NCBI GenBank assembly: GCA_030278955.1
Contig: JAOANR010000012.1
Span: 23,181,977 to 23,245,976, forward strand
Source of the DNA: Hygrophila difformis
Lineage: Eukaryota; Streptophyta; Magnoliopsida; Lamiales; Acanthaceae
Length of the DNA: 64,000 nt
Reading direction: 5' to 3'
Under the pieces are notes generated by a model. That model saw only the letters and a program-made list of their open reading frames with translations. It did no database searches and was not told the DNA's origin. The position numbers were made by a program, and so were the translations under genes. Positions 44,052 through 54,690 of the stretch are shown here, piece after piece; position 1 is the stretch's first letter; every line of letters starts with the position of its first letter.

Positions 44052-44265
44052 GATTTTTTTTTTCTTTTTTTTTTTTGGAACAGCTATACAATATACATGC
44101 TAGGCAATCGATTGGCCAGCAATATCTACAGCTTCGTGTGGTGGGAGCCATGGGGACAAAGGGAGGAATAAAGGCCAAGCAGCAGGTAGGGAGTCGAACT
44201 TCCAACTAATAGGTTGGGAGTTGGGGAGACTTGACCACTGGTCAAAGTCCTTACCCCTTTGGGGT
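44052..44265 (-). repeat. SINE family A, copy 9 (longer form)
   Basis: T-run, GTGTGGTGGGAGCCATGGGG body, B-box complement GGGAGTCGAACTTCC and A-box complement GACCACTGGTCAAAGTCC. It carries about 45 extra bases near the tail relative to copy 2. Confidence 0.75.
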
Positions 44266-44428
44266 TTAGAAGTTGGAGAGGGAGCATTATTCAGAAAATC
44301 AATATAATTATTAATATTAATTATTTTAGTATTATTATATCATGAATTTATTATATTGTTTTCCAAATTCAATGTATTCATGAACACATGCCAGAAATTA
44401 GATACTTCCTCTAATTTTTTCTCTCTCT

Positions 44429-46006
44429 ATGGAGCCTTCTGCTCTCCTGTAGCCGGATTCCTTCATCCCTACCGCGCCTGCGCCGGATCCTCCAGACCCG
44501 ACCACTCCTTTCTACTTCGCTGGATCAACTTCAGTGTCCTTTAGGGACAAGGTGATTGAGGGGAAGGGCTGTGTCCCTAGACCGCTCAAGGAAGACCCGT
44601 TGAATGCAAGTCTCGTCAAACTAGAGTTCATCGATGGAGACCGGCTAAAACCCAAGGTATCCATCGACCCTCGCCTTCATGAACGGATGTGTAAACCGTT
44701 CGAAGATGCGCTCATAGTATCTGTATTGGGTAAGAAAGTGGGATATCTTGCTTTACTTGATAGGCTGTCAAGACTGTGGAACATGTATGATAGGTTCCAA
44801 ATGGTGGATATGGATGCTGGTTTTTTTCTGATTAAGTTCAACACTGCTGAAGATCGCTTGAAGGTTTTAAGTGGGGGACCTTGGATGCTCTTTGACAGTT
44901 ACTTGCTGGTATGTCCATGGCGCCCCAACTTCGTTGCCGACGAACAAGCACCTAAAAAGACCCTAGTTTGGGCCCGGTTCCCTGGCCTCTCCCTTGAGTA
45001 TTTTGATGAGTTGCTCCTGACGAAGATAGCAGCAGGCATTGGAAGGCCGATTCGAGTAGATGCCATGTCCAAAGGGGTTAATAGGGGGAAATATGCTAGG
45101 GTGTGTGTAGAGATTGATCTTAGTCTTCCGGTGGTCTCTAGTGTATTGGTGGGAGAAAGATGGCAGAAGGTGGCTTATGAGGGCCTTCACCTTCTCTGCA
45201 AGAGCTGCCATAGATATGGGCACTCGAACTCACACTGTCCATTTGAAAAACATGAGGAAAAAGATGAATCTCCGGTGAAGACCTCCCCTCCGGTGGTAGC
45301 CCTAACTGCTGATGGGGAATTGAGACAAGAGGGAAAGCTGGCAACACCTGCTGCCTCTGTCAACGAGGGGAACAGTCCGGTTTTTGGAAGTAAAGACAAA
45401 AGGGATTCTAAGGATATGGAAGTTGACTTGGAGAAAGGTACTAAAAAGGTAGGTGAGGATGTCGATGAAGGAAGTCCAACGCCTGTGAACCTGTCTTGCA
45501 CTGAAACGGCTAAACAAGAGATACCCAATATTGATATTAGGGTGACAAGTTTGCCTGTTAAGGAAACAAGGAACCCCCCACAACCTGACGGGGGTGACTG
45601 GATTATGGTGGTGCGTAAAAAACAAAGTAGTGGGAAAAAAGGTGGTGGGCTGGCAGGTAACCAAGCAGGGGTTTCGTCCGTTGGGCTGGGCAAAGGTGGT
45701 GGGCTTAAAGCCAAGCTGAAAGTGAAGGGCCAAACCCTTGATGGCAAAGAGAGACCCTTGAAGCCCATTACTAATATCATTCCCATCAAAATTAAACCAA
45801 GGCCCAAGGGGAAGAGCCCAATTCCTAAGGGGGCGACTCCTAATAAGGAACTTTCTCAGAGCTCTGAGGGAGGCCAAAGCAGGACCAAGAGGCAACGGCC
45901 GATGGAAAAACTGGCGAAGGTGGAGGTGGAGAATAAACAGAATGAATCGGAAAACCAACCCGATTGCTCCTCCGAGGGCAACCCGGCCAACTCCGAGAAG
46001 GATAGG
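44429..46006 (+). pseudogene. LINE ORF1 (DUF4283 plus zinc knuckle), cut off by the Athila-type element
   Basis: The ATG at 44429 opens a frame with a TAG at codon 8 (44450-44452), after which about 500 codons are open. The DUF4283 domain (EDALIVSVLGKKVGYLALLD ... LSGGPWMLF) is followed by an intact CCHC knuckle CKSCHRYGHSNSHC and a basic, low-complexity C-terminal half. The frame is closed by TGA at 46007-46009, which is the first three bases of the LTR (TGAAAC). The true end and ORF2 must lie beyond the far end of the inserted element. It resembles but clearly differs from ORF1 of the LINE at 19820-25519, so it is another lineage. Confidence 0.88.
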
Positions 46007-48902
46007 TGAAACTTTTGACAATTTCCGTCCCACGAGCTTTTGCTAAAATTGTACCAGGTTAGATTTATTACAAGAAAAGAGTTATGATTCACGGGAAAGG
46101 GTTTAGGGATACATCAAGATTATTAGTCTTTTTTATTACCCAAGTGTGGTGCTTTAATTTCAAATGGCGCTGTGGTCCTCTCTGTCATGAAATGTTGACA
46201 AATCTCATGGCATAGCCGGGACAGGTTGACCTTCAGCCTGTCACACTGAGGATCCCCGGCAAGTATGCCATGATACTTCTCATCAATTCTTGCCATGAGA
46301 GTTCCTTCCATGAAACTTTTGGCAAGTTCCCACTACATGAGTATTTTCCGAAAAATCATGGTCCTGGTTTAGGCTTTATTAATGAAACCAATTTATGATG
46401 GCGGAGTTGTGATTAGGGATATATTTATAAGTAGTCATGTTTTTATTGCTCGTGTTTAAGAAACTGTGGCCCGAAAGCGCACGGTGTCAAAAATTGCAGT
46501 AATTTATAGTAAGACCGGATCGTTCGCTGGAGGATGTGCGATAGAAGCAGGTCCCACGTCGTTTTACTAGATTTTCCATTCGTATTGCTCAATAGGTTTG
46601 AAAGATGATTAATATCTACTGACGGGAATTTAAACTAGATCTAGAAAACAGTTAAATTAATTTACAAAGCAAATAAATCTATTCTAGAAGGCGGATAAGA
46701 ATGATTCTAGGGATGCAGTAAATATTATCTACGAAAGCAGGGAAAAGGAGCATTGTGCCAACCGTGAAGTTGAGTCACAATGTGGACAGAAAGGACAGGA
46801 AGAAAAGAATGAAAATTGGACAAGAGTGAGATACAGCAATATTAAACTTCCATTTTTATACGCAGATCTTTGTTTGGGATAATTCTTTCAGATAGCTAAT
46901 TCTCATGCTCTCAATAAGGCTTTCCCTTTAACAGACAGGTACTTGCAATATGAGTTTACATGTTCTTAAGACCGCAAATTCTAAGATACCACAGATTCGT
47001 AACTGCCCTGGCCTGGGTATGTTACTTCATCTGCGGTGGATAAGCAACACCCGACACATCATTTATTGAAATGCCAAGTACCACTATCATTCCCCCATGT
47101 CACACCCAAAGATTTGAATCAAGCCCTAAACTATCCCTTAACTGTCAATCCTAGTAGCAGTTACACAACTCTCAATACAACCGAGTGACCTCTAATGAAA
47201 GCGGTTAAAAGAAAGCGGTAAAGAAAGCATTTAAAATCCTATCACTCGGAGGTTTTGAAAATCTGACCCTGGTAGTAAAAGACAGCTCCCCATTAGAATG
47301 AAGGAGTATGGATCAAGAATTCCCGGCTCTCAGTGGACCACTAGTGTGTTCACTTTCCTCCGGGTGATTATGAGATACAAACTAATGAAACGACCTAATA
47401 AATCAGTTCGTTCCGGATGCACTCACTCAGGACTCAAAAGTAGGCTTTGGCAGAAGAAGATAGCAGTTGAAAGAAAACTCAACCCTATCTTGGAAAATAA
47501 CCAAGGCCTGAATGATGTTCCTCTAAGATTATTTACTACACTGTATTTGAATCCAAGTGGACCCCATCTCGGTGTAGCACCTAATCTTACATTTCCATCA
47601 ACCAGCAATTTTGGAAAATAATGGATTTGAAAATCATTCCCTGTCAGGTACTAGACTCTCAGTTAAAACACATACCCTTTCAGTCTAGACGAGACCTAAT
47701 CGCTGAATCTGCTTCTTAATTCCCAAAATATAACCCTTGATAGAATATGAATTAGCCATAACTGAAGAATTTATCCCTTACTCAGACCCGAATTTTATAA
47801 AGAGGTTTTTGTTGGAAATTTATAAAGCAATATCTGTTTAAGATCTAGACTTCTATTGTCCAAGGGAAGGATCCCAAAATAATTACAGACCACAACAGTA
47901 CATAATATTATCATGCATAAGGATATATGGAAGTGTAAAATTAATTGACCCAAAATATAGAAGCGGGTCTAGACAGAAGGTGAAACACAGAATGGAATGG
48001 TCAAGGTACCAAAGTAATGGCAGAATGATTAGGTGGACTGTAAACATCTACTGTCCAATTTCCCAATCACTCGGATGGAGCGAATTTAGACAGTTTAGAC
48101 CCTGTAATGGTGGTGTCAACACCAGTTGGGCCTCCACTGTCTGTGAATTCGGATAAAAACCTACATGCTTCCCTTCTATAATGATCATCAGTTGGCATTG
48201 ACTGATGCCAACTGACTCCCACTACAGATTGAAATTTGGGTTTGAAAATTAAGATAACAAAAATAAAACTGTATCTGGATGGAAATCAGTCGAGCAGCTA
48301 TTATAACCCCAGATGGGCGAACCGCCAAGGCTTCCACTGACAGCCATTCAGACCATGCAAAATAACAATTAGTAACTAATACCAGAATACGAGCTAGTTA
48401 TCCATGAGGGAGTACCCGCCAACACTATTCTGATGTATTCTTTACTAATGGTTCCACACAACACACAAAGACAAAATAAATAAGAAGCAAAAGAAGATCC
48501 ATTGTATGAGAGACATTGGTTTCTCATGCAAGGTTGTGGATCGGGTCCACATGTAATGGTCTTGAATAATCCTTCCTACCATAATTAATTACAGTCCAGA
48601 TTATCTGTTTAAGCCATCAAGATTTTGTTTATACAAGAATGTTTTAATGGCAATTGAACAAAGGTCCTTTAATCATGATGATTGTTGAAGTTTGATTATT
48701 GCTAATCTCAATCTTTAATCATTAATGAGTCAAGGGTTCAATCAGTTAAGTGATGCAAATGGAGAATCAAAATTTGGGCAGCATAACACCCTATATTGCA
48801 ATTCCAGAATATTACATCCTAACCCGTGGGGCTATGATGTGAGTATTGCAATATAAAATAGGGGGAGAGTGAAATTTGTTTGAGATCAAATAGAGCGAGA
48901 AA

Positions 48903-49440
48903 CCCTTGTCGCGATATCATAAATTCTGTCGCGGACCAAGATCCGCGACATGGACATCCCGACAAGTTTTTAGAATTTTTGGCAGCATAACGCCTCTTTG
49001 TCGCTATGCAAGGTTTTGTCGCGGAACGTGGTTCCGCGACAAGGGTGACATCGCGACAAAGTGTTTTCATAAAATTCTAAAGCATTTGAACCTTTGTCGC
49101 TATGCATGGAGATTTTGTCGCGGAACGTGGTTCCGCGACAAGGTGTTCCGCAACAAAGTGTTCAAAGATTAAGAAACATGGCATAATTTTTCTGTCTCGG
49201 AATGGGATTTTGTCGCGGAACGTGGCTCCGCGACAAGATGATTCCGCGACAAGAAGCCATGAAGACAAAATGCAAGAGTTTGGCTCCTTTGTCGCTATGC
49301 ATGGACAGTTTTGTCGCGGAACGTGGCTCCGCGACAAGGTATTCCGCGACAAGGGGTTTTAAATTTGGAGACATGTGTCTTGAAACACCTTGGTCGCGGA
49401 ACAGCCACTCTGTCGCGGAACGTGGTTCCGCGCCAGAAGG
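48903..49440. repeat. Tandem array of about six 96-bp units with GTCGCGG palindromes (cluster 1)
   Basis: Units start near 48904, 48997, 49093, 49195, 49288 and 49390. The core of most is a near-perfect hairpin: arm TTGTCGCGGAAC, loop GTG, inverted arm (perfect at 49016-49042 and 49115-49141; one mismatch at 49210-49236 and 49311-49337; decayed at 49411-49435). Most units add CTTTGTCGCTATGCA before and a second half-site CCGCGACAA after. Strongly CpG-rich in an AT-rich setting. Non-coding. Confidence 0.88.
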
Positions 49441-50087
49441 CGGTTGGCGCCCAAGGTGGTTCAGGACAGAAGTCAGAAAAAGCAGAAATGAACAGTGGCA
49501 TGCAAACAGCGTGATCTCACCCTATTTCAGATCAAAAAGCTATTCTAAGTTAAAAGTAAGCAAGAAACATTTAAAATAAGGAAGAACATGCTTAAACAAA
49601 AATAACAAGACTGGGCAGGATATTAAAAATAAAGCAAGAGTCCTAATCTAGGGTTTGATCACACATCCACACAACATTATCCATAATGAGCCAACAGTAA
49701 ACATAAAAATAACGAAATGGGGGTCAAATGACCCCGAAATGAAAAAGAAAGCATAAATCCATGGGGTGTGAGACCCATTTCATGATTTGGGACACAAATG
49801 ATGAATGTTTTCCCATATTATTGAAGAGGTGTTGTTAATACCCATGATTTGGGTATTACAAACCCTAAAACAAGAGTTTAGAAAACAAAACATAGTATAG
49901 AAATGGCTATCTAAGCACTGTGAACAGTAAAACACTAATCTAAGCTAAACTAAGTGCAAAAATTAAATAATACATGAAAATAAACCTAAACTACTCTACC
50001 TAAGAGAGAACTCCTACTGCTTGCCTTCAAGAACTTCTAACAAAATTTCAACCTTCCAACCAACCCTTAGCTCATGGGAGACACCTC

Positions 50088-50096
50088 ATATTTATA
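50088..50096 (-). promoter_or_regulatory. TATA-like box of the LTR
   Basis: TATAAATAT on the minus strand inside the LTR. A start about 30 bases downstream would place the transcript start near 50060. No other support. Confidence 0.45.
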
Positions 50097-50166
50097 GAAG
50101 TGTAACCCTAAGCCCATGGGCCTTGATTCTAGCCCATTGTGTCTTAAGACATCACACACATCACAG

Positions 50167-50415
50167 CTTTGTCTCGGAACATCAAGTTGGTCGCGGAACA
50201 CACTGCATGTGGCAAGGCTTCTCGACTGGGTCTTGTGTCTCTATTTGTGCATCTTGGTCGCGGAATGGGATTTTGTCGCGGAGCATGCCATCGCGACAAG
50301 GGTCATAGCGCCAGGGGCTTGGCTGGTCTCCTCTTCATTTGGGGCCAGTTGGTCGCGGAACATGCCTTTGTCGCGGAACACTGCATCGCGCCAAGGGCTT
50401 CCGCGACAAAGGTTT
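50167..50415. repeat. GTCGCGG palindrome cluster 2
   Basis: Half-sites GGTCGCGGAAC, TTGTCGCGGAGC, CATCGCGACAAGG, TTTGTCGCGGAACAC and TTCCGCGACAAAGG occur at roughly 30-80 bp spacing, more diverged than cluster 1. It lies about 70 bp upstream (minus strand) of the LTR TATA-like box at 50088-50096, in what would be U3. Confidence 0.8.
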
Positions 50416-50713
50416 TCCTGGGCCTGCTGGATTGGGCCAGATGGGCCGAAAATATTCTTTTTGTGGGCTTTTCTATCTTTTTCCCATCTTTTTGTTTCCT
50501 TTTCTTTTTCTCATGTTTTTGGATTTTTCTAACATAAGTATGTAATAAAATTACATATTTATGTCTTTTTCACACCAGCTTATTATTTTTACAATTATGC
50601 ATAAATCAGTCCAATTCGACTGCTTTCTCACTTAATGTAAGACCGGAATGCGATCAAATGCCCGTTTAAGACACGGAAATGGATTGAAAATAATGGTCAT
50701 TTTTGGCCATTAT

Positions 50714-50754
50714 CAACATCCTCACATTTAATACTGATCGTCCCCGAGCAGTCA
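50714..50754 (-). promoter_or_regulatory. Boundary hairpin module 1 / probable polypurine tract
   Basis: CAACATCCTCACATTTA on the plus strand (minus: TAAATGTGAGGATGTTG), followed by an imperfect inverted repeat CTGATCG..CGAGCAGTCAG. It lies exactly at the inferred LTR border, so AAATGTGAGGA is the best polypurine-tract candidate. The same motif recurs at 53123 and 55038. Confidence 0.6.
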
Positions 50755-52392
50755 GAGTCAATGTTCCTAGGAACACGGACTCTACATATTCAATTCATTT
50801 TCGTGGCTTCATAAATCACATCCTTTTTAAATTGGGATAAGACAATCAAAACTACAAGTATTGAATTCCCTTGATTGCAGTGTTTAATGAAATGATACTT
50901 GCTCACTATATCAGGCCTACAAATCAAACATTATCATCAATTCTTCATGAATATCATGTTTGAAAGATGCAAAGATTAAAAATTAGAATCAAGGTATGAC
51001 ATGAACATGTGTAATGAGAAAAGACTTCACTTATAAGAGAATCGGAAAATTCACTCACTCTCAATTGGGGTTTAATCATGAACGCTCAAAATCAAATTTA
51101 GTTAAATTATCCCATAAGCTTGCAATCAGACCAACTCGCCACCGGCTCATTTCTTCAAATCGAGATCACGAGGTCTTATTCGAGGGTTATAACGGGGCGT
51201 ACGGTTGTAACACTAGGTAGGAAAGGGAAATTATTGGGCTAAGAAGTGGCAAGAATTTATTCCATCATAGCTTGGCATTTTTATCTAAAATTTATGATCA
51301 CCATTGTTTCTTTCTTTTTGGTTTTCTTCTGCAGGACATTAGACTACTGTCTAATTGCTTGTCATTTGCAATTTATTGTTGTTAACTGAAATTCAACATT
51401 TTTCTCTCTCTTTTTTTTTTTTTTTTTTTTGAATCGGTTTATAATATACCGATTAACATGGATTGATGATCATAAGTTTAATGCCTTTGATAGAATTCAT
51501 TCTTACACACTTGGGTTTGATTTTCTTGGTCTTTTTATAAGGCTAGGAATAATATAGAAGGCTTCAAAGAAAAATTAGGCTTATAGGCTCAAATTGGTTA
51601 ATCCTAAAGGGAAAATATTTTGGGTTTGGATTTCAAACGAAGGCCAAAAATTTGGGTTTTCTAGGTGCCTCGATCATATGCTCGATTTCGGGAATATGGC
51701 GTGGTCTTGAATCGGTCCCACTTGCAAGTTCTAGTTTCCTTTAATCAAAATGATTCACACATCAACGAAAATGAATGAGTAAAAGTGACTCATGGCTCAA
51801 TTCTCACGAGGTTGGGTTGATTCATGTCATGCAATATTCTCAAATTCAATCAAAGCTTAATTCTAACAATTTATTCAATCAAAATCTCTAACATGCAGAT
51901 TTATTACCCAATAAGCTGATCGCATCATTAAATTTTTATAGCTCAAAACCTCAGGAATTCATTTCATGCATGTCTTCAATTATATTATCCCAATTTGAAA
52001 GTCTGAGGATTCAATCATAAGCCTAAATTCAACCTGTGAATTTAGAGCAAGTTTATGCATATTTTTGCTGGTTATTTAATTGAAAGCAGTAAAGAGGCAC
52101 TGCTGACATACTGAGTATGTCAACAGCATATTTTTGGTCTGACAGTCACTTATTCATCTCGGACTGTGCAGACATCTTTTCAAAGGAAAGCAGTAAAGAG
52201 TTGTTCAGTGGTCTCAAAAGTTGAGTTCCAATTTTAGGGAAAGCAAATAAATACATCCGAGGCAAGGGATTCTCGTGCAGTTAATACGAACCTGCACACA
52301 CAAAAGGAGGAAATCCCTTGCAAATACTACTACTAGGACTGGAATTAAAACAAAGCAGAGTAAATTCGGGGCTAGGATTCTTCCTTCCTTCT
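50755..52392 (-). other. Downstream of the F-box gene, element internal region
   Basis: No convincing frame. Contains a pyrimidine/T run at 51403-51430 and a short palindrome AATCGGT..ACCGATT at about 51433-51455. Likely 3' untranslated and spacer sequence of the element. Confidence 0.5.
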
Positions 52393-54209
52393 TCAGGGCA
52401 TGTATCTAGCCCAGTGGAGATAGCTGGATAGCTCACACCGCAGACACCAATCATTGGGATCTGTTATGGCCTCGTGATCCCTGGGGCAGTAAACTCTGCC
52501 TTCCTGATCAGCCCATAGGAATGGGGTGTCTGGTTGGTCAACCATCCATTCGAGGACATTGACGGATGTGTCTTGGAAGACTGACCATCTTGTTACTATC
52601 CTGTCAATCATCCTGATTCCCTGCTCGACCTGCCCTGTGTCCTCCTTGCTCATGAGCATCAACCCGTAGGCAAAGATTGTCGCTTTATGATTGTCCTCAA
52701 TCCCCAGGCGTAGCAGTTCATAGGCTTGCTCTTCATTCCCCTCTGCAAATGCCAACATTGCTGGAATGATTTGGAGATTGTGGTTTCCAGCCTGGTCGCA
52801 TGTCCGAAGGAATCTCCGCTTCTCCCAACGATAGTACTCCCGCCCTCTCTTTATAGTGGATGAGTTGACCTCGCATCGTTTGTAGACGATGGAGAGGTTC
52901 CCGGCATCCTTGAATTTCTTGCAGGTTTGCTGTGCCTTGAAGGCTTCACTGATGTCATTCTCTCCTACACGAGAGAGGATTTCACCCAGGAGCTCGAGGG
53001 GTAAGTCCAGCAGATGGGTTTCTTCTGGAGCAAGGTCTGGGTTTGGAAGATTGTCCCTGAAAAGATAGAAGTAATGAATCCAATTTTTATATAATTTTCG
53101 AAAATTATTCGAGTTCAGAAACCAACATCCTCACATTTAGAGCTTTGCTCTAGATGTGAGATTATTAAATTTCTGACTTGAATTTTAATTTAAAGCATGT
53201 ATAAATAATATTTGGTTTTAATTGGGCTAAAGAGCCCAAAATGAAACAAAATTGGCCATTGGGCCTAAAATCTTTTTAATGGGCCATAGGGCCCAAAAGT
53301 TTTCAGTTTATTAAACAAGTCCGAGACACTTGTTGGAAGTGGAATGAGATGGATAGGTGGAAATGGAATGCTCGAATGTTGGAATGTGCAATGGATACGT
53401 GGCGGAACGGATTTGCTGTTTCGGGATAGCTTGGACTGTTTGGACAGTTTTAGCATCCAAAAATTAGCAAACACTGTTTTTAATTTTAAAAATGGTTGAC
53501 TTGTTTTATTTAACAAAGGTGGGATGTGAGTGGTCCCATTTTGGATTTTTGAAAAGGATAGCAGTTGGGTGATAAAAATACTGCTGTCTTACTCACACTA
53601 GTGTTCCATTGGGAACAAAAACTCAAGTCAAACATTAAACAAAAATAACTCTTTTTGTCTTTTTCTAAAAGGTTGCTTTTATTAAAAGTGGAAGCTTCCT
53701 ATTGGGTGTTTGTACTATGTTTCTATAAACAAACAAACATTTATTCCCATGAGTTTTCTAACATGAGAACAAATGTGCCCAAAAAGATCTTCCATCTTTA
53801 TTACACCACCCACACTGTGCACATCACATCAGGATCAATCAAACCAATAACATCAAGATATTCAAAACAATACCCAAATGTTCATCAGTTTGTTCTTTCC
53901 AGTTTTAAACTTCAAAAATCTGTGAACCTTTACCAGTTTTAACACCCTTTAGCAGTTTCAAAATGGGGTTTCAACGTTTAAAACAGTGCTCATAACCGAG
54001 AGCACTTCCAAAAATTCTAAAGTTAAAACCACAAATAAACCACACCACACCAAGAACACAACAAAATGAAAAACAAAACGAGACAAAACAAAAAGAACGG
54101 GTCCGAAGGGGGGCTATGACCATGGTGAAAATAGGGTTTACCCTCTCCTCCTTGGCTCGGGTCTAGGCACGGGTCCAAGGATTGGGAGGGGTCCATGAAA
54201 TCGGTCCAT
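52393..54209 (-). CDS. F-box protein gene (plant At2g35280-like type) carried inside the Athila-type element
   Basis: Two exons, 54142-54209 and 52393-53056, join in frame (AGG|GTAAAC donor, TCTTTTCAG acceptor) to give 243 uninterrupted codons. Residues 38-73 form an F-box (LLDLPLELLGEILSRV ... CKKF). Residues about 105-180 look helical and SEL1/TPR-like (EGNEEQAYELLRLGIEDN). The C-terminus has a possible zinc site C213-x3-H217-x9-C227-x2-C230. F-box proteins recruit targets to SCF ubiquitin ligases through SKP1 (family knowledge); the target here is unknown. It lies between pol and the 3' LTR in the same orientation as the element, keeps an intron of about 1.1 kb, and shows no stop or frameshift, unlike gag-pol. 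Exon 1 is predicted from frame, splice sites and a pyrimidine-rich 5' region; the F-box exon itself is sure. Confidence 0.82.
53057..54141 (-). other. Intron of the carried F-box gene
   Basis: 1,085 bp with GT..AG ends in the sense of the element. Near its 3' end it contains the second boundary hairpin (53123-53160) and a perfect AT palindrome ATAATTTTCGAAAATTAT at about 53092-53109. An intron in sense would be expected to be lost on passage through spliced RNA. Confidence 0.65.
53123..53160 (-). promoter_or_regulatory. Boundary hairpin module 2
   Basis: CAACATCCTCACATTTAGAG, whose CTCACATTTAGAGC (53130-53143) pairs with GCTCTAGATGTGAG (53147-53160), one mismatch, 3-base loop. An outer TCAGAAA/TTTCTGA pair encloses it. 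It lies in the F-box intron. Confidence 0.7.
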
Positions 54210-54374
54210 AGTTTCCCTTAGAAATGGCGTGCAAGAGTGCGAAGAACACGTGGTGTTCGTTCGGATGAGAGAAAAATGGGGGAAAAGAAGATGAAGAAAC
54301 TGAAAGAAGTTGAAATGACAGGAGGGAGGTGAAAAGAAACTGGAGGGGGTGGGGGGGGGTATAAATACTTGAAC
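54210..54374 (-). promoter_or_regulatory. Putative 5' UTR and core promoter of the F-box gene
   Basis: The 150 bases before the start codon are pyrimidine-rich on the minus strand (CTTCTTTCAGTTTCTTCATC), like plant leaders, and include a G-box core CACGTG at 54247-54252. An AT box at 54360-54367 reads TATTTATA on the minus strand and TATAAATA on the plus strand, so its direction is ambiguous. Palindrome cluster 3 starts 8 bp further upstream. Confidence 0.5.
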
Positions 54375-54690
54375 TTTTGTCGCGGAATCCGAGACTTTGT
54401 CGCGGAACAAGGTTCCGCGACCAGGCATCGCGACATTAGAGATGTCGCGGAGTTGAAGGTTGGTCGCGGAGTCATGCTCCGCGACAAGGTTACCGCGACA
54501 AAGTTCAGTATGGAGACAGTCAACGCAGGTTGTGTCGCGGAGCAGGGCTTGGTCGCGGAGTCATGCTCCGCGACAAGGTGCATCGCGACAAGATGTAGGG
54601 AAGGGTTAAGAAAGAGAAAAGGGGGTTTGTCGCGGAACAGGGCCTGGTCGCGATGCACGACATCGCGACAAAGGTCCTTCCGCGACAAAT
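54375..54690. repeat. GTCGCGG palindrome cluster 3, upstream of the F-box gene
   Basis: At least four hairpins: arms TTGTCGCGGAAC/GTTCCGCGAC at about 54398-54422, GTCGCGGAG/CTCCGCGAC with a TCATG loop at about 54461-54486 and again at 54550-54576, plus half-sites CATCGCGACA and CCGCGACAAA. The family is the same as clusters 1 and 2, but this cluster is in the internal region and not the LTR. Confidence 0.85.

Larger units (their letters stand above)
46007..50718 (-). repeat. 3' LTR of the Athila-type element (right border inferred)
   Basis: 46007-48709 is matched by 61297-64000, which proves the LTR over that length. The far border is inferred at 50718: on the minus strand the sequence there reads AAATGTGAGGA then TGTTGATAATGGCC, a purine-rich tract followed by TG, and the other end is ...GTTTCA, giving TG..CA. 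That makes a 4.7-kb LTR, long even for Athila. A minus-strand TATA-like TATAAATAT lies at 50088-50096. The LTR contains palindrome clusters at 48903-49440 and 50167-50415. Confidence 0.75.

Noticed and set aside
46123..46311. A 62-codon minus-strand frame present identically in both LTRs (also 61413-61601)
   Set aside because: It is duplicated only because the LTRs are nearly identical. It has no recognisable domain and is not needed for LTR function, so it is not called as a gene.
47298..47621. A 107-codon plus-strand frame in the LTR (also 62588-62911)
   Set aside because: Antisense to the element, no family resemblance; its duplication reflects LTR identity only.
48903..49440. Regular palindromic repeats that resemble a CRISPR array
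   Set aside because: This is plant nuclear DNA, the spacers are themselves related, there are no cas genes, and the array lies inside an LTR. It is a tandem satellite of hairpins.
49077..49579. Overlapping frames of 60-125 codons on both strands across the palindrome array
   Set aside because: They arise because the palindromic CpG-rich repeat lacks stops in several frames; the peptides are repeats of SRNVAPRQ/GAERGSATR-like strings.
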